This document shows, in pieces, positions 24,148 to 31,822 of a stretch of 36,722 nucleotides of DNA; within the stretch, counting starts at the first letter, position 1; each line of letters begins with the position of its first letter. This DNA comes from Chloroflexota bacterium (GTDB lineage: Bacteria > Chloroflexota > Anaerolineae > J102): NCBI GenBank assembly GCA_013151415.1, contig JAADII010000135.1, forward strand, positions 1-36,722. The letters run 5' to 3'. The position numbers were made by a program, and so were the translations under genes. The notes below the pieces were generated by a model. The model worked only from the letters and a program-made list of their open reading frames with translations, did no database searches and was not told where the DNA came from.

Positions 24148-24900
24148 ATGGATCCAAAAGACAAAGTCGCCCTGATCACCGGCGGCGCGCACCGCGTGGG
24201 CAAGGCCATTACATTGGGATTGGCCCGCGCTGGCGCGCATGTGATCATCAACTATCATTCCTCCGCCAAGGCCGCGCTTGTCACTGCACAGGAGGCCAAG
24301 GCTTTGGGGGTCGACGCCTTGCCCATCCAGGCCGATATTTCCGATCCCGTTCAGGTTGCGGATATGGTGGAGCAGGCCGTGGCGCGTTTCGGTCACATCG
24401 ACATTTTGGTGAACAGCGCGTCCATTTTCAAAGAGACGCCTTTTCCTCTGCAGCGGTTAGAGGATTGGCACGAAGTGATGGGCATCGCCTTGCATGGCTC
24501 CTTTTATTGCGCCAACGCCATTGCGCCGTTGATGCTGGCCCGCGAGGAGGGGGTCATTGTCAACATTGTTGATCTTTCGGCCTGGGAGCCGTGGCCCAAT
24601 TTCGCCGCTCACAGTATTAGCAAGGCGGGTTTGCTGGCTCTCACCCGGCAACTGGCCTTGGAGCTGGCGCCCACCGTGCGCGTGAATGCGGTCGCTCCTG
24701 GCCCGGTGCTGCCTCCACCCAACTACGATGAAGAGCGCATCGCCCGCACCGCGGACAAGACGCTGTTGAATCGTTGGGGCGCGCCCGAAGACATTGCCGA
24801 AGCTGTGCTCTATTTCGTGCGCGCGGATTATGTCACGGCCGAGGTCATCGCAGTGGATGGCGGCGAGCGCTTCGGCCATCGCAAATACGACATTGGCTGA
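24148..24900 (+). CDS. Pteridine-reductase-like SDR with altered catalytic tetrad
   Basis: 250 residues. TGGAHRVGKA (11-20), the NYHSS segment after beta-2 (NADPH-type) and VNSASIF resemble bacterial pteridine reductase/FolM-like SDRs. S144 and K159 of the tetrad are present, but the expected Tyr is H155 (AAHSISK) and the expected Asn is A114 (IALHGSF). The intact SDR at 12230 has N117 and Y158 at these sites. A subfamily with His at this place may exist, so it need not be inactive, but normal proton transfer by Tyr is excluded. The start is ATG 24148; the frame is open upstream but not coding-like. A pterin or folate role would fit the nearby cyclodeaminase, as inference. Confidence 0.87.
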   Translation: MDPKDKVALITGGAHRVGKAITLGLARAGAHVIINYHSSAKAALVTAQEAKALGVDALPIQADISDPVQVADMVEQAVARFGHIDILVNSASIFKETPFPLQRLEDWHEVMGIALHGSFYCANAIAPLMLAREEGVIVNIVDLSAWEPWPNFAAHSISKAGLLALTRQLALELAPTVRVNAVAPGPVLPPPNYDEERIARTADKTLLNRWGAPEDIAEAVLYFVRADYVTAEVIAVDGGERFGHRKYDIG

Positions 24901-24928
24901 AAAAACCAACCGCTTGCAACCAATGGCG

Positions 24929-24949
24929 AACGGTGACTTGCACACCGTT
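24929..24949 (+). repeat. Hairpin before the second ABC importer operon
   Basis: AACGGTG (24929-24935) pairs with CACCGTT (24943-24949) around a 7-nt loop. It overlaps the -35 region of the promoter candidate at 24938, so it may be an operator as well as a transcript-end hairpin of the SDR gene. Confidence 0.4.
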
Positions 24950-24965
24950 AGCTGTTGAATATTCT
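24938..24965 (+). promoter_or_regulatory. Candidate promoter of the second ABC importer operon
   Basis: TTGCAC (24938-24943), 16-nt spacer, TATTCT (24960-24965). The match is moderate. A start near 24972 would leave about 20 nt including the GGAGG ribosome site (24980-24984). Confidence 0.4.
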
Positions 24966-24991
24966 TACATTTAGTCCATGGAGGAAGAACC

Positions 24992-26353
24992 ATGCGCAAC
25001 AAAACCACCTTTTTCAGCCTTGTGTTAATCATCGCTTTACTGGCGATGATGTTGGCCGCATGCGCGCCGGCCCAACCGGCCGAGCCGCCTGCGGAGCAAC
25101 CCCCGGCCGAGCCGCCGGCCCAGCAACCCACCGAAGCGCCCAAAGAGGAGCCGGCCGCGCCCGAAAAGCCCTTCGCCGGAACCGAGCTGGTGCTGGCGTC
25201 GATGACCGACCAATACGTCGCGGCTTTCCGCTACCTGATCCCCAAATTCGAAGAGGAAACCGGGATCAAGATCACGTTGGACGAGCTGGGCTATGTCGAT
25301 CTCTATCAGAAACTGACCGCGGATTTCGTCGGCCACACCGCGAATTATGATCTGATGACGGTCGACATTGTATGGTCGGGCGAGTACGCGCAAAACAAGT
25401 ACACGCTGCCTCTGGATGATTTCATGGAGCGCGATAAAGATGAATTGCAGCTCGATGATATCATGCCTGTGGCCTGGACTCTGGGCGAATGGGAAGGCCA
25501 ACACTGGGCCTATCCGCTGGCCGGGTATGCCAATGTGTTGAACTATCGCAAAGATGTGTTTGCGGACGCGGGTTTGGAGCCGCCCAAAACCCAAGAGGAG
25601 CTATTGGAATATGCCAAGATGCTGACCAAGCCGGAAGAGGATTTCTACGGAATCGCCCTGTTGGGTGCAAAGGGTCCTGCCGTGGCTCAAGACTACATGG
25701 TGTTTGTGCAGCAGCATGGCAGCAGCATTCTGGATGAGCAAGGCAATGTGGCCATCAATACGCCCAAGAATGTGGAAGTTTTGAAGTTCTTTGGCGAGCT
25801 CTTCAAGTATGCGCCGCCTGGCGCCACCGATTATTGGTGGGACCAGCGCGAAACCGCGTTCCGTTCGGGCAATGTGGCCATGATGGAGGGCTGGAGCATC
25901 GCCCGCGCGGGCTATGAAAATCCCGACATCTCCTCGGTTGTGGGCAAAGTGGATATCGCGCTCGCGCCTGTGGCCGAGGGCATGGAGCCAAAATATGGCT
26001 TCGGCGGTTGGGGCATTGGCATCAACGCGGATTCGGAAAACGCGGAGGCGGCCTGGGAGTTCATCAAGTGGCTCACCAGCCCCGAAGTGCAAAAGGATTG
26101 GATCCTGAACGACGGCGCGCCCATTCGCCGTAGCACGCTGGAGGACCCGGAACTCAATGAGAAATTCCCCTGGTTCCCGGTGTTGCTGGAATCCTTCGAG
26201 AAAGGCGATGGCGACTATCGGCCGCGCATTCCCGAATACAGCATCATTCAGGACGCGCTGGGCACCACTGTAAACGCTTACCTGGTGGGCGAGATGACCG
26301 CCGAGGAGGCGCTGGAGCAGGCCCAGGCCCAGGTCGAGGCCGCCCTGAAGTAA
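24992..26353 (+). CDS. ABC importer substrate-binding lipoprotein 2 (CUT1 type)
   Basis: 453 residues with a lipobox LAAC (C24 lipidated), then a Pro/Ala/Glu/Gln-rich tether to about residue 60. The extracellular solute-binding family 1 domain follows (YLIPKFEEETGIKI, MTVDIVWSGEYA, FGGWGIGINADSENAEAAWEFIKWLTSPE). The segment WDQRETAFRSGNVAMMEGWS is typical of sugar or polyol binders. GGAGG (24980-24984) is 7 nt before ATG 24992. It is only distantly similar to the binding protein at 17461, so the two importers probably take different solutes. The two following permeases complete the translocator; an ATPase is missing. Confidence 0.95.
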   Translation: MRNKTTFFSLVLIIALLAMMLAACAPAQPAEPPAEQPPAEPPAQQPTEAPKEEPAAPEKPFAGTELVLASMTDQYVAAFRYLIPKFEEETGIKITLDELGYVDLYQKLTADFVGHTANYDLMTVDIVWSGEYAQNKYTLPLDDFMERDKDELQLDDIMPVAWTLGEWEGQHWAYPLAGYANVLNYRKDVFADAGLEPPKTQEELLEYAKMLTKPEEDFYGIALLGAKGPAVAQDYMVFVQQHGSSILDEQGNVAINTPKNVEVLKFFGELFKYAPPGATDYWWDQRETAFRSGNVAMMEGWSIARAGYENPDISSVVGKVDIALAPVAEGMEPKYGFGGWGIGINADSENAEAAWEFIKWLTSPEVQKDWILNDGAPIRRSTLEDPELNEKFPWFPVLLESFEKGDGDYRPRIPEYSIIQDALGTTVNAYLVGEMTAEEALEQAQAQVEAALK

Positions 26354-26365
26354 GATCGTTTCTCA

Positions 26366-26462
26366 CGTCATTGCGAGGGGCGCTGGCCCCGAAGCAAGCC
26401 TTTCGCGAGCGCGTTCTCACGAGGGATTGCTTCGACCCCCTTCGGGGGGTCTCGCAATGACC
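26366..26462. repeat. Palindromic repeat element between binding-protein and permease genes
   Basis: The outer arms GTCATTGCGAG (26367-26377) and CTCGCAATGAC (26451-26461) are exact inverse copies. The inner arms GAAGCAA (26391-26397) and TTGCTTC (26427-26433) are also inverse copies. Next to them, GACCCCC-TTCG-GGGGGTC (26434-26451) is a 7-bp stem with a UUCG tetraloop. Elements with this CGTCATTGCGAG...GAAGCAAT pattern are widespread REP-like repeats in many bacterial genomes. Here it may dampen expression of the permeases relative to the binding protein. Its right end reaches in-frame upstream start codons of the permease gene. Confidence 0.8.
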
Positions 26463-26489
26463 TCTGCGGCGTCACGTTCATTTCCAGCC

Positions 26490-27392
26490 ATGAGTCATTC
26501 CAAAACATTCTGGCGGCGGGCGACGTTTGTCGAGAAGCATTATCTTATGCTTCTATCCCCTTTGTTGATCTTCATCGTCGTCATCGCCATTTACCCGCTC
26601 TTCTTCTCGTTTTATATTAGCTTCTTCAAGTATCGGCTGACCGATCCCAACCAAACGCGGACGTTTCTGGGGTTGGCCAATTATATCAACGCGTTCAAAG
26701 ATCCCCAGGTGACGGGCGCCATCGCCAACACATTGATTTTTGTGGCGGGCACGGTCATTGTGGAGATCGCGCTGGGGTTGGGATTGGCTTTGCTCTTCGC
26801 GGCCGAATCGCGACGCACGCAAATGTTGCGCTCTTGGATGTTGATCCCCATGGCTTTGCCGCCCTTGGTGGTGGGGTTGGTGTGGAAGTCGTTATACAAT
26901 GTCGATTTTGGCGTCATTCCCTATTATCTCAAACAGTTGGGGCTGGATATGGGGCGCGGGCCGTTGGGCGAGCTGCAGTGGGCCATGCCCGCGGTTATTC
27001 TCATCGATGTGTGGCAATGGACGCCGCTGATTATGGTCATTTTTTTGGCCGGATTGAAAAGCCTGCCGCATGAACCTTATGAGGCCGCGCGCGTCGATGG
27101 CGCGACGCGGTGGCAGAGTTTTTGGTATATCACCCTGCCTATGCTCAAGCCCACGTTTTTGGTGGCTTTGCTTCTGCGCACCATGCAATCGTTCAAAGTG
27201 TTCGATATCATCTACGCGACCACGGGCGGCGGGCCGGGCAGCGCCACCACAGTGCTCAACTATCATATCTACACCGTGGGCATGGTCTTCTTTAAGATGG
27301 GCTACGCCGCGGCTTTGGCCAATATTTTGCTGATCATCGTCGCGGCCCTGGCCATCCTCTATATCATTGTGCTGGAAAGGCAACAGATATGA
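26490..27392 (+). CDS. ABC importer permease 2a (MalF/UgpA type)
   Basis: 300 residues with six predicted membrane helices and the EAA loop YEAARVDGATRWQSFWYITLP (about 200-220). It pairs with permease 2b to form the channel for binding protein 2. I chose ATG 26490 because the earlier in-frame starts (TTG 26427, ATG 26457) lie in the palindromic repeat and would encode a non-conserved head. No clear Shine-Dalgarno is present. Its stop overlaps the next start in ATGA. Confidence 0.94.
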   Translation: MSHSKTFWRRATFVEKHYLMLLSPLLIFIVVIAIYPLFFSFYISFFKYRLTDPNQTRTFLGLANYINAFKDPQVTGAIANTLIFVAGTVIVEIALGLGLALLFAAESRRTQMLRSWMLIPMALPPLVVGLVWKSLYNVDFGVIPYYLKQLGLDMGRGPLGELQWAMPAVILIDVWQWTPLIMVIFLAGLKSLPHEPYEAARVDGATRWQSFWYITLPMLKPTFLVALLLRTMQSFKVFDIIYATTGGGPGSATTVLNYHIYTVGMVFFKMGYAAALANILLIIVAALAILYIIVLERQQI

Positions 27393-28216
27393 CCCCATCC
27401 CGCACCGAACGAATCATTCGCGTTGCGCTCATGGCCCTGGCCATGTTCTTCTTCATGCTGCCCATTTTTTGGTTGATGACCACGGCCTTCAAGTTTGGCC
27501 GCGAGGCGTTTGCCATCCCGCCCAAATGGATTTTCTTCGATTGGACGCTGAAAAATTTCCAGGAGGTGCTGGCCAATTCCAAAACGCCCCGCTACATCAT
27601 GAACAGCATCATTGTCTCGGCCGGCGCGACCACGTTTTCTCTGCTTCTCGGCGTTCCGGCCGGATACGCCATCGCCCGCAGCCGCTCCCCGCTCATCAAC
27701 TCCTCCTCCTATTTCTTCTTGCTTCTGCTCATGATCCCGCCCATTGCCATGCTTATTCCCTTCTATCTGGTCATGCGGGATTTGCATTTGCTGGGCACTT
27801 ACGCCGCGCTCATCACCCTCGACACCGTGTTCGACGCCGCGTTTGTGGTGTGGATGATGCGCAGTTATTTCATGGATGTGCCGCAAGAGATGGAGGAGGC
27901 CGCACTGGTGGATGGCGCGTCCCCCTTGCAGGCTTTCACCAAGATCGCTTTGCCTCTTTCCGTTCCGGGCATTGTGGCTTCGGCCCTCTATTGCATCATT
28001 TTTTCCTGGAACGACTTTCTCTTCGCGCTCATGCTCACTTCGCCCAAGACCAAGACCATCCCTTTGGGCATTTTGGCCAGCTTCAGCGCGGTGGAGATCA
28101 GTTGGGGCCGTATGGCCGTCATGTCCATCTTCGCCATTATTCCCGCGCTTATCATCGCCCTGTTCCTCAACCGTTACTTTGTTCAGGGTCTCACTATGGG
28201 CGCGGCAAAAGGCTAA
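27389..28216 (+). CDS. ABC importer permease 2b (MalG/UgpE type)
   Basis: 275 residues, six helices, the normal length for MalG-like subunits. The EAA loop is EEAALVDGASPLQAFTKIALP (about 169-189). The ATG overlaps the upstream stop by 4 bp, so translation is coupled. The C-terminus ends VQGLTMGAAKG, the usual family ending. A heptamer run follows directly after the stop, then the Zn-alcohol dehydrogenase gene 81 bp downstream. Confidence 0.95.
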   Translation: MTPSRTERIIRVALMALAMFFFMLPIFWLMTTAFKFGREAFAIPPKWIFFDWTLKNFQEVLANSKTPRYIMNSIIVSAGATTFSLLLGVPAGYAIARSRSPLINSSSYFFLLLLMIPPIAMLIPFYLVMRDLHLLGTYAALITLDTVFDAAFVVWMMRSYFMDVPQEMEEAALVDGASPLQAFTKIALPLSVPGIVASALYCIIFSWNDFLFALMLTSPKTKTIPLGILASFSAVEISWGRMAVMSIFAIIPALIIALFLNRYFVQGLTMGAAKG

Positions 28217-28221
28217 CGAGC

Positions 28222-28249
28222 AGTCAACAATCGATAGTCAATGGTCCAC
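28222..28249. repeat. Degenerate heptamer run after permease 2b
   Basis: Four 7-mers in phase, AGTCAAC, AATCGAT, AGTCAAT and GGTCCAC, begin 5 bp after the stop codon. They are of the same type as the run at 955-975 (GGTCAAT/AGTCCAC). Confidence 0.6.
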
Positions 28250-28297
28250 AGCAAATAAAACACGCACTACGCCATTACGAAACACATAACAAACCTC

Positions 28298-29323
28298 ATG
28301 AAAAAACAACTCATGCGCCAGATGTGGTGCGAAAAACCCGGCCAGCTAGAACTGCGTTACAACCCCATCTTTGAAGTGGGCGACGATGATGTGCTGGTCA
28401 AGGTTGCGTACACGGGCATTTGCCCCTGGGATGTGCGCGCGTTCTCGGGCAAATCATCGGTGGCTTTCCCGCGCGTGCTTGGCCACGAAACATCCGGCCA
28501 TGTGGCCGCGGTGGGAAAGAACGTGACCCATGTTCAGGTGGGGCAACCGGTGGTCGCGGATTTCATCGTCAAGTGCGGCGTGTGCCGGGCCTGCCGGAGA
28601 GGGCGTCCCAATCGTTGTCAAAACCCCACTTACCAACAATTTGGCGGCGGCTATGCCGACTATGTCCGTCTGCCCGCCAAAAATATCTACCCGCTCAAGC
28701 CGGAAACGAGCCTGAAGGCCGCGGCCTTTATGGAGCCGTTGGCCTGTGTTTGGCGGGGTCAGCGGATGCTGCAATTGCAGCCTGGTGATGTGGCTTTGGT
28801 TGTGGGCGTAGGGCCTATTGGGCTCATGCACGCGCAGGTCGCGCGTCGCTTTGGCGCTCGGGTCATTGCCTCGGATGTGCTGCCCGAACGTTTGCAAAAA
28901 GCGCGCGAACTAGGCGCAGACTGGGTGGTCAATCCCCAAGAAACCGATCTCAAAACATTCGTGCAAGAAATCACCGAGGGCTGGGGTTTGGACGCCGCGG
29001 TGGTCGCGGTTGGCTCCGCGCGGTTGGTGGAGCAAACGCTGACATTGCTCGCCCCCGGCGGACGGCTGAACATCTTCGCAGGCGTTTACCCGCGCGATGA
29101 ATTGCGCATCGATCCCAACCTTATCCATTATGGCGAATACGTGCTCACCGGTTCGGCCGACAGCGCGCCCGAGGACATGCAGCGCGCGTTGGATCTCATC
29201 GAAGGCGGTCTGGTGAACACCGAAAGTCTCATCAGCCATGTGTTGCCCCTGGAGGAGCTAGGCCGCGGTTTCGAGCTGGTCAAGCATCGCGAAGGTCTCA
29301 AAATCATGATCGAGGTGGCATGA
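28298..29323 (+). CDS. Zn-dependent medium-chain alcohol/polyol dehydrogenase
   Basis: 341 residues of the MDR superfamily (sorbitol/threonine dehydrogenase-like). Catalytic zinc ligands are C42, H63 and E64 (GHETSG), with E146 in MEPLAC. The structural zinc lobe has C93, C96, C99 and C107. GVGPIG (170-175) binds NAD(P), and D191 after beta-2 (ASDVLPER) favours NAD. It oxidises a secondary alcohol, most likely a polyol, to a ketone. ATG 28298 is chosen; ATG 28313 is a shorter alternative. The FGGY kinase starts directly after its TGA, and a DhnA-type aldolase follows, so the three probably act in sequence on a sugar alcohol brought in by importer 2. Confidence 0.93.
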   Translation: MKKQLMRQMWCEKPGQLELRYNPIFEVGDDDVLVKVAYTGICPWDVRAFSGKSSVAFPRVLGHETSGHVAAVGKNVTHVQVGQPVVADFIVKCGVCRACRRGRPNRCQNPTYQQFGGGYADYVRLPAKNIYPLKPETSLKAAAFMEPLACVWRGQRMLQLQPGDVALVVGVGPIGLMHAQVARRFGARVIASDVLPERLQKARELGADWVVNPQETDLKTFVQEITEGWGLDAAVVAVGSARLVEQTLTLLAPGGRLNIFAGVYPRDELRIDPNLIHYGEYVLTGSADSAPEDMQRALDLIEGGLVNTESLISHVLPLEELGRGFELVKHREGLKIMIEVA

Positions 29324-30808
29324 GTGGCGTCTGCTGCATCGCATCCCTACGTGATGGCCATCGACGCGGGCACATCCGCTCTGAAGGCGGTGTTGTTCGA
29401 TGCGAGAGGCCGCGTGTTGGCCAGGGCCGAGCGACGGCTTCATCATCGCTCACCGCGTCCGGGTTGGGCCGAGGCCGATCCCGAAGATTGGTGGCGCGCG
29501 CTGGTCAGGGTTGTGGCCGAGCTACGCGAAAAAGGACACCTTTTGAAACATGTAGCGGCGCTGGGGCTCACCGGACAAATGCACGCCGCGGTGCTGCTGG
29601 ACGAACGCGCCCATCCGGTCCGTCCGGCCATCCTGTGGCTCGACCGTCGCGCCGAAAGCGAGACCGACGAGTTGCAAGCTCGTCTGGGCCTTCCTCCTTA
29701 CCAGCTCAATTCGACTTACACTTTGCCCAAATTATTGTGGCTGAAACGTCACGAACCCGAAGCCTTGGCTCGCACCTACACCTTGCTTTGGCCCAAGGAT
29801 TATCTTCGGCATCGTCTGGCCCCTGCTCGCGTGACCGATATGACCGAGGCCGCAGGCGCCGGTTTGCTCGATTGGACGCGCCGCGAGTGGTCTCGCGAAC
29901 GTTTGACTTTGGTGGGCCTTTCCGCTCATGTGCTACCCAAACTGCGAACGCCTTCAGACATCGTAGGCCCCATACGCCCCGATGCGGCCAGGCGATTAGG
30001 CTTGAGCTCTTTGGTGAGGATTATTGTGGGAGCCGGCGATGTCATTGCTTTGCTGGGCGCGGCGCCGCCGCAAGCGGGTCGGCTCACCTGTTCGCTTGGC
30101 AGCTCGGCCATGCTCGCCCTGCCTCTCGCTCCGGGTCAGACGATCGTCGATCCCGCCCATCGTCTCTATATCTACCCCTTCCTTGTCCGACCACTTCTCA
30201 ATGGCGTCCTTTCCAACGGCGGCGCCGCCCTGATGTGGATTTCTCGCACCCTTTTTGGCCAGGATACGCCTTTGGCCGTCGCTGTGCAGGCCGGGCTTGC
30301 CACTCTGCCCGGTGCAGAATCGCTGCTCTTTCTTCCGTTTCTGGCAGGAGAGCGTTGCCCCTATTGGAACGACCGCCTGCGCGGCGGGTTCTATGGTCTG
30401 ACGGCCTCGCACACGCGAGGGCACATGGTGCGCGCAGTCATGGAAGGAGTGGCGTTCAGCGTGCGACGATTGGTGGAAATAGCCGAAGAATTGGGCGCCA
30501 CCGTGCGCGAGATCGCTCTGGCGGGCGGCGGAGCCGCTGTGGACGGTTGGCCGCAGATATTCGCGGATGTTTGTCAACGCCCTGTGCTCCGCTTCACGAC
30601 CACGGACACGGTGACGCGCCCGCTCTTCGCCTATTGTATGACCGCTCTGGATGCAAACGTCACCTTTGATGCCGCGTTGACCGCCACTTTCACCAACCCA
30701 CCCACCTATCTCGAGCCTCGTATTCACATGGCCCCAATCTATGACGCACTTTATCATCGACACCGTCGCATGGCGGATTTTCTGAATGAAATGGAGCGAG
30801 GGACTTGA
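29324..30808 (+). CDS. FGGY-family carbohydrate kinase (xylulokinase-like)
   Basis: 494 residues, two actin-like domains. D14 in AIDAGTSALKAV is the phosphate-binding loop, GQMH (84-87) is the xylulokinase-type sugar contact, and D239 in GAGDV is the catalytic base position. ALAGGGAAVDGWPQI near residue 403 is the adenosine motif. It phosphorylates a ketose or polyol at a terminal hydroxyl. The GDV instead of GDN at the catalytic loop is unusual for xylulokinases, so the sugar may differ. Start GTG 29324 immediately follows the dehydrogenase stop; ATG 29354 is possible but would cut close to the phosphate loop. Confidence 0.9.
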   Translation: MASAASHPYVMAIDAGTSALKAVLFDARGRVLARAERRLHHRSPRPGWAEADPEDWWRALVRVVAELREKGHLLKHVAALGLTGQMHAAVLLDERAHPVRPAILWLDRRAESETDELQARLGLPPYQLNSTYTLPKLLWLKRHEPEALARTYTLLWPKDYLRHRLAPARVTDMTEAAGAGLLDWTRREWSRERLTLVGLSAHVLPKLRTPSDIVGPIRPDAARRLGLSSLVRIIVGAGDVIALLGAAPPQAGRLTCSLGSSAMLALPLAPGQTIVDPAHRLYIYPFLVRPLLNGVLSNGGAALMWISRTLFGQDTPLAVAVQAGLATLPGAESLLFLPFLAGERCPYWNDRLRGGFYGLTASHTRGHMVRAVMEGVAFSVRRLVEIAEELGATVREIALAGGGAAVDGWPQIFADVCQRPVLRFTTTDTVTRPLFAYCMTALDANVTFDAALTATFTNPPTYLEPRIHMAPIYDALYHRHRRMADFLNEMERGT

Positions 30809-30858
30809 GCCGCGTTGATTGTTCCATGCTTCATCATAGCGCAGAGGAGCCATACAAT

Positions 30859-31608
30859 ATGATTGGAAAACAAAGACGCTTGAATCGCCTCTTTGTAGGC
30901 GAACAAAAACGTTGTTTGCTTAGCCCGTTGGATCATGGCGGCTGGTTAGGCCCGGTAAAGGGCATCGACAGGCCGCGTGAGATTGTGCAAAAGGTCATTG
31001 CCGGCGGAGCCAACGCTTTGCTCATTTCCCCTGGCTTTTATCGCTCAGTGGCCGATGTGGTTCCGCCGTCCGTAGGCGTCGTATTACGCCTGAGCCTCAC
31101 CGCGGGACTGAGCCAACAAGGAACTCAAGAAACGCCTATCGCTTCCCTGGAAACCGCGTTGGCCCTGGATGCGGACGCGGTCGCGGTTTCGGTTTTCTTT
31201 GGCCGCGATGGCGATATCGACATCTATCGCTGGTTGGCGCAGCTCATCGACGCGGCCCGGCCCTACGACATGCCGGTGGTGGCCGAGATGATGCCGCCCG
31301 GCGATCGCTATTATCAACCCGAAGCCATCGCCCACGCCGCGCGCATTGGCATGGAAATCGGCGCGGATGTGATCAAAACCAACTATTCGGGCGATGTCGA
31401 GTCTTTCAGGCAAATTACTGCTTCGGTTTCCGTTCCCATCATCGTGGCCGGCGGCCCCAGCAAAGGCGATGATAGCAGCACCGTGGATATGGTGCGCGGG
31501 GCCGTGGCCGGAGGCGCGGCCGGCGTGGCCATTGGCCGTCGCGTTTGGCAATCTCCGGATCCGCAGGCCGTCACCCGACAAATTTGGGGAGCTTTGCATA
31601 AACTTTGA
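30859..31608 (+). CDS. DhnA/LsrF-type class I aldolase
   Basis: 249 residues forming a TIM barrel of the DeoC/FbaB/LsrF family. D25 in LSPLDHG and the Schiff-base lysine K173 in GADVIKTNY are the catalytic residues, and AGGPSK (about 205-210) plus GVAIGR bind the phosphate. Relatives include archaeal-type fructose-1,6-bisphosphate aldolase, the AI-2 thiolase LsrF and the sulfofructose-1-phosphate aldolase YihT. GAGGAG (30844-30849) 9 nt before ATG 30859 decides the start. It follows the FGGY kinase by 50 bp, which suggests cleavage of the kinase product to DHAP and an aldehyde. The precise substrate is unknown. Confidence 0.9.
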   Translation: MIGKQRRLNRLFVGEQKRCLLSPLDHGGWLGPVKGIDRPREIVQKVIAGGANALLISPGFYRSVADVVPPSVGVVLRLSLTAGLSQQGTQETPIASLETALALDADAVAVSVFFGRDGDIDIYRWLAQLIDAARPYDMPVVAEMMPPGDRYYQPEAIAHAARIGMEIGADVIKTNYSGDVESFRQITASVSVPIIVAGGPSKGDDSSTVDMVRGAVAGGAAGVAIGRRVWQSPDPQAVTRQIWGALHKL

Positions 31609-31650
31609 TTTCGTCGTCTATGCTCAGAACAGGCGTCACCGGCGGCGGCC

Positions 31651-31809
31651 CGCCGATACCAATGAAAATCGCTTGCGCCGACCAACGTAGACCAACGTAG
31701 ACCAAGATAGACGATGGGCCTATTGGTCTATGTTGGTCTGGCCGCTCATCACGACATGACCTATCCGACCGACCTCGGACTTTGGACTTCGGACGCTATT
31801 TACAAAGCA
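31651..31809. repeat. Dispersed intergenic repeat, copy 2
   Basis: Same orientation and nearly the same sequence as 3-165, including the three decamers (31680-31709) and their inverted partner. It lacks 5 bp (TTGGA) in the heptamer part. It fills most of the 214-bp gap 31609-31822 and ends 13 bp before the amidohydrolase ATG, so it forms most of that gene's upstream region. No other regulatory motif is seen in the gap. Confidence 0.8.
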
Positions 31810-31822
31810 AACGCACATCATC

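Noticed and set aside
29324-31608. FGGY kinase plus LsrF-like aldolase as an AI-2 (Lsr) uptake and processing system.
   Set aside because: The nearby importer is of the CUT1 type, there is no LsrACDB, LsrG or LsrR, and a polyol dehydrogenase is in the operon.
3-31809. The two 160-bp direct repeats and the adjacent tRNA-Asp could mark a 31-kb integrated island.
   Set aside because: The repeat does not match the tRNA 3' end, no integrase or transfer gene is seen, and rseP and other chromosomal-type genes lie between the copies.
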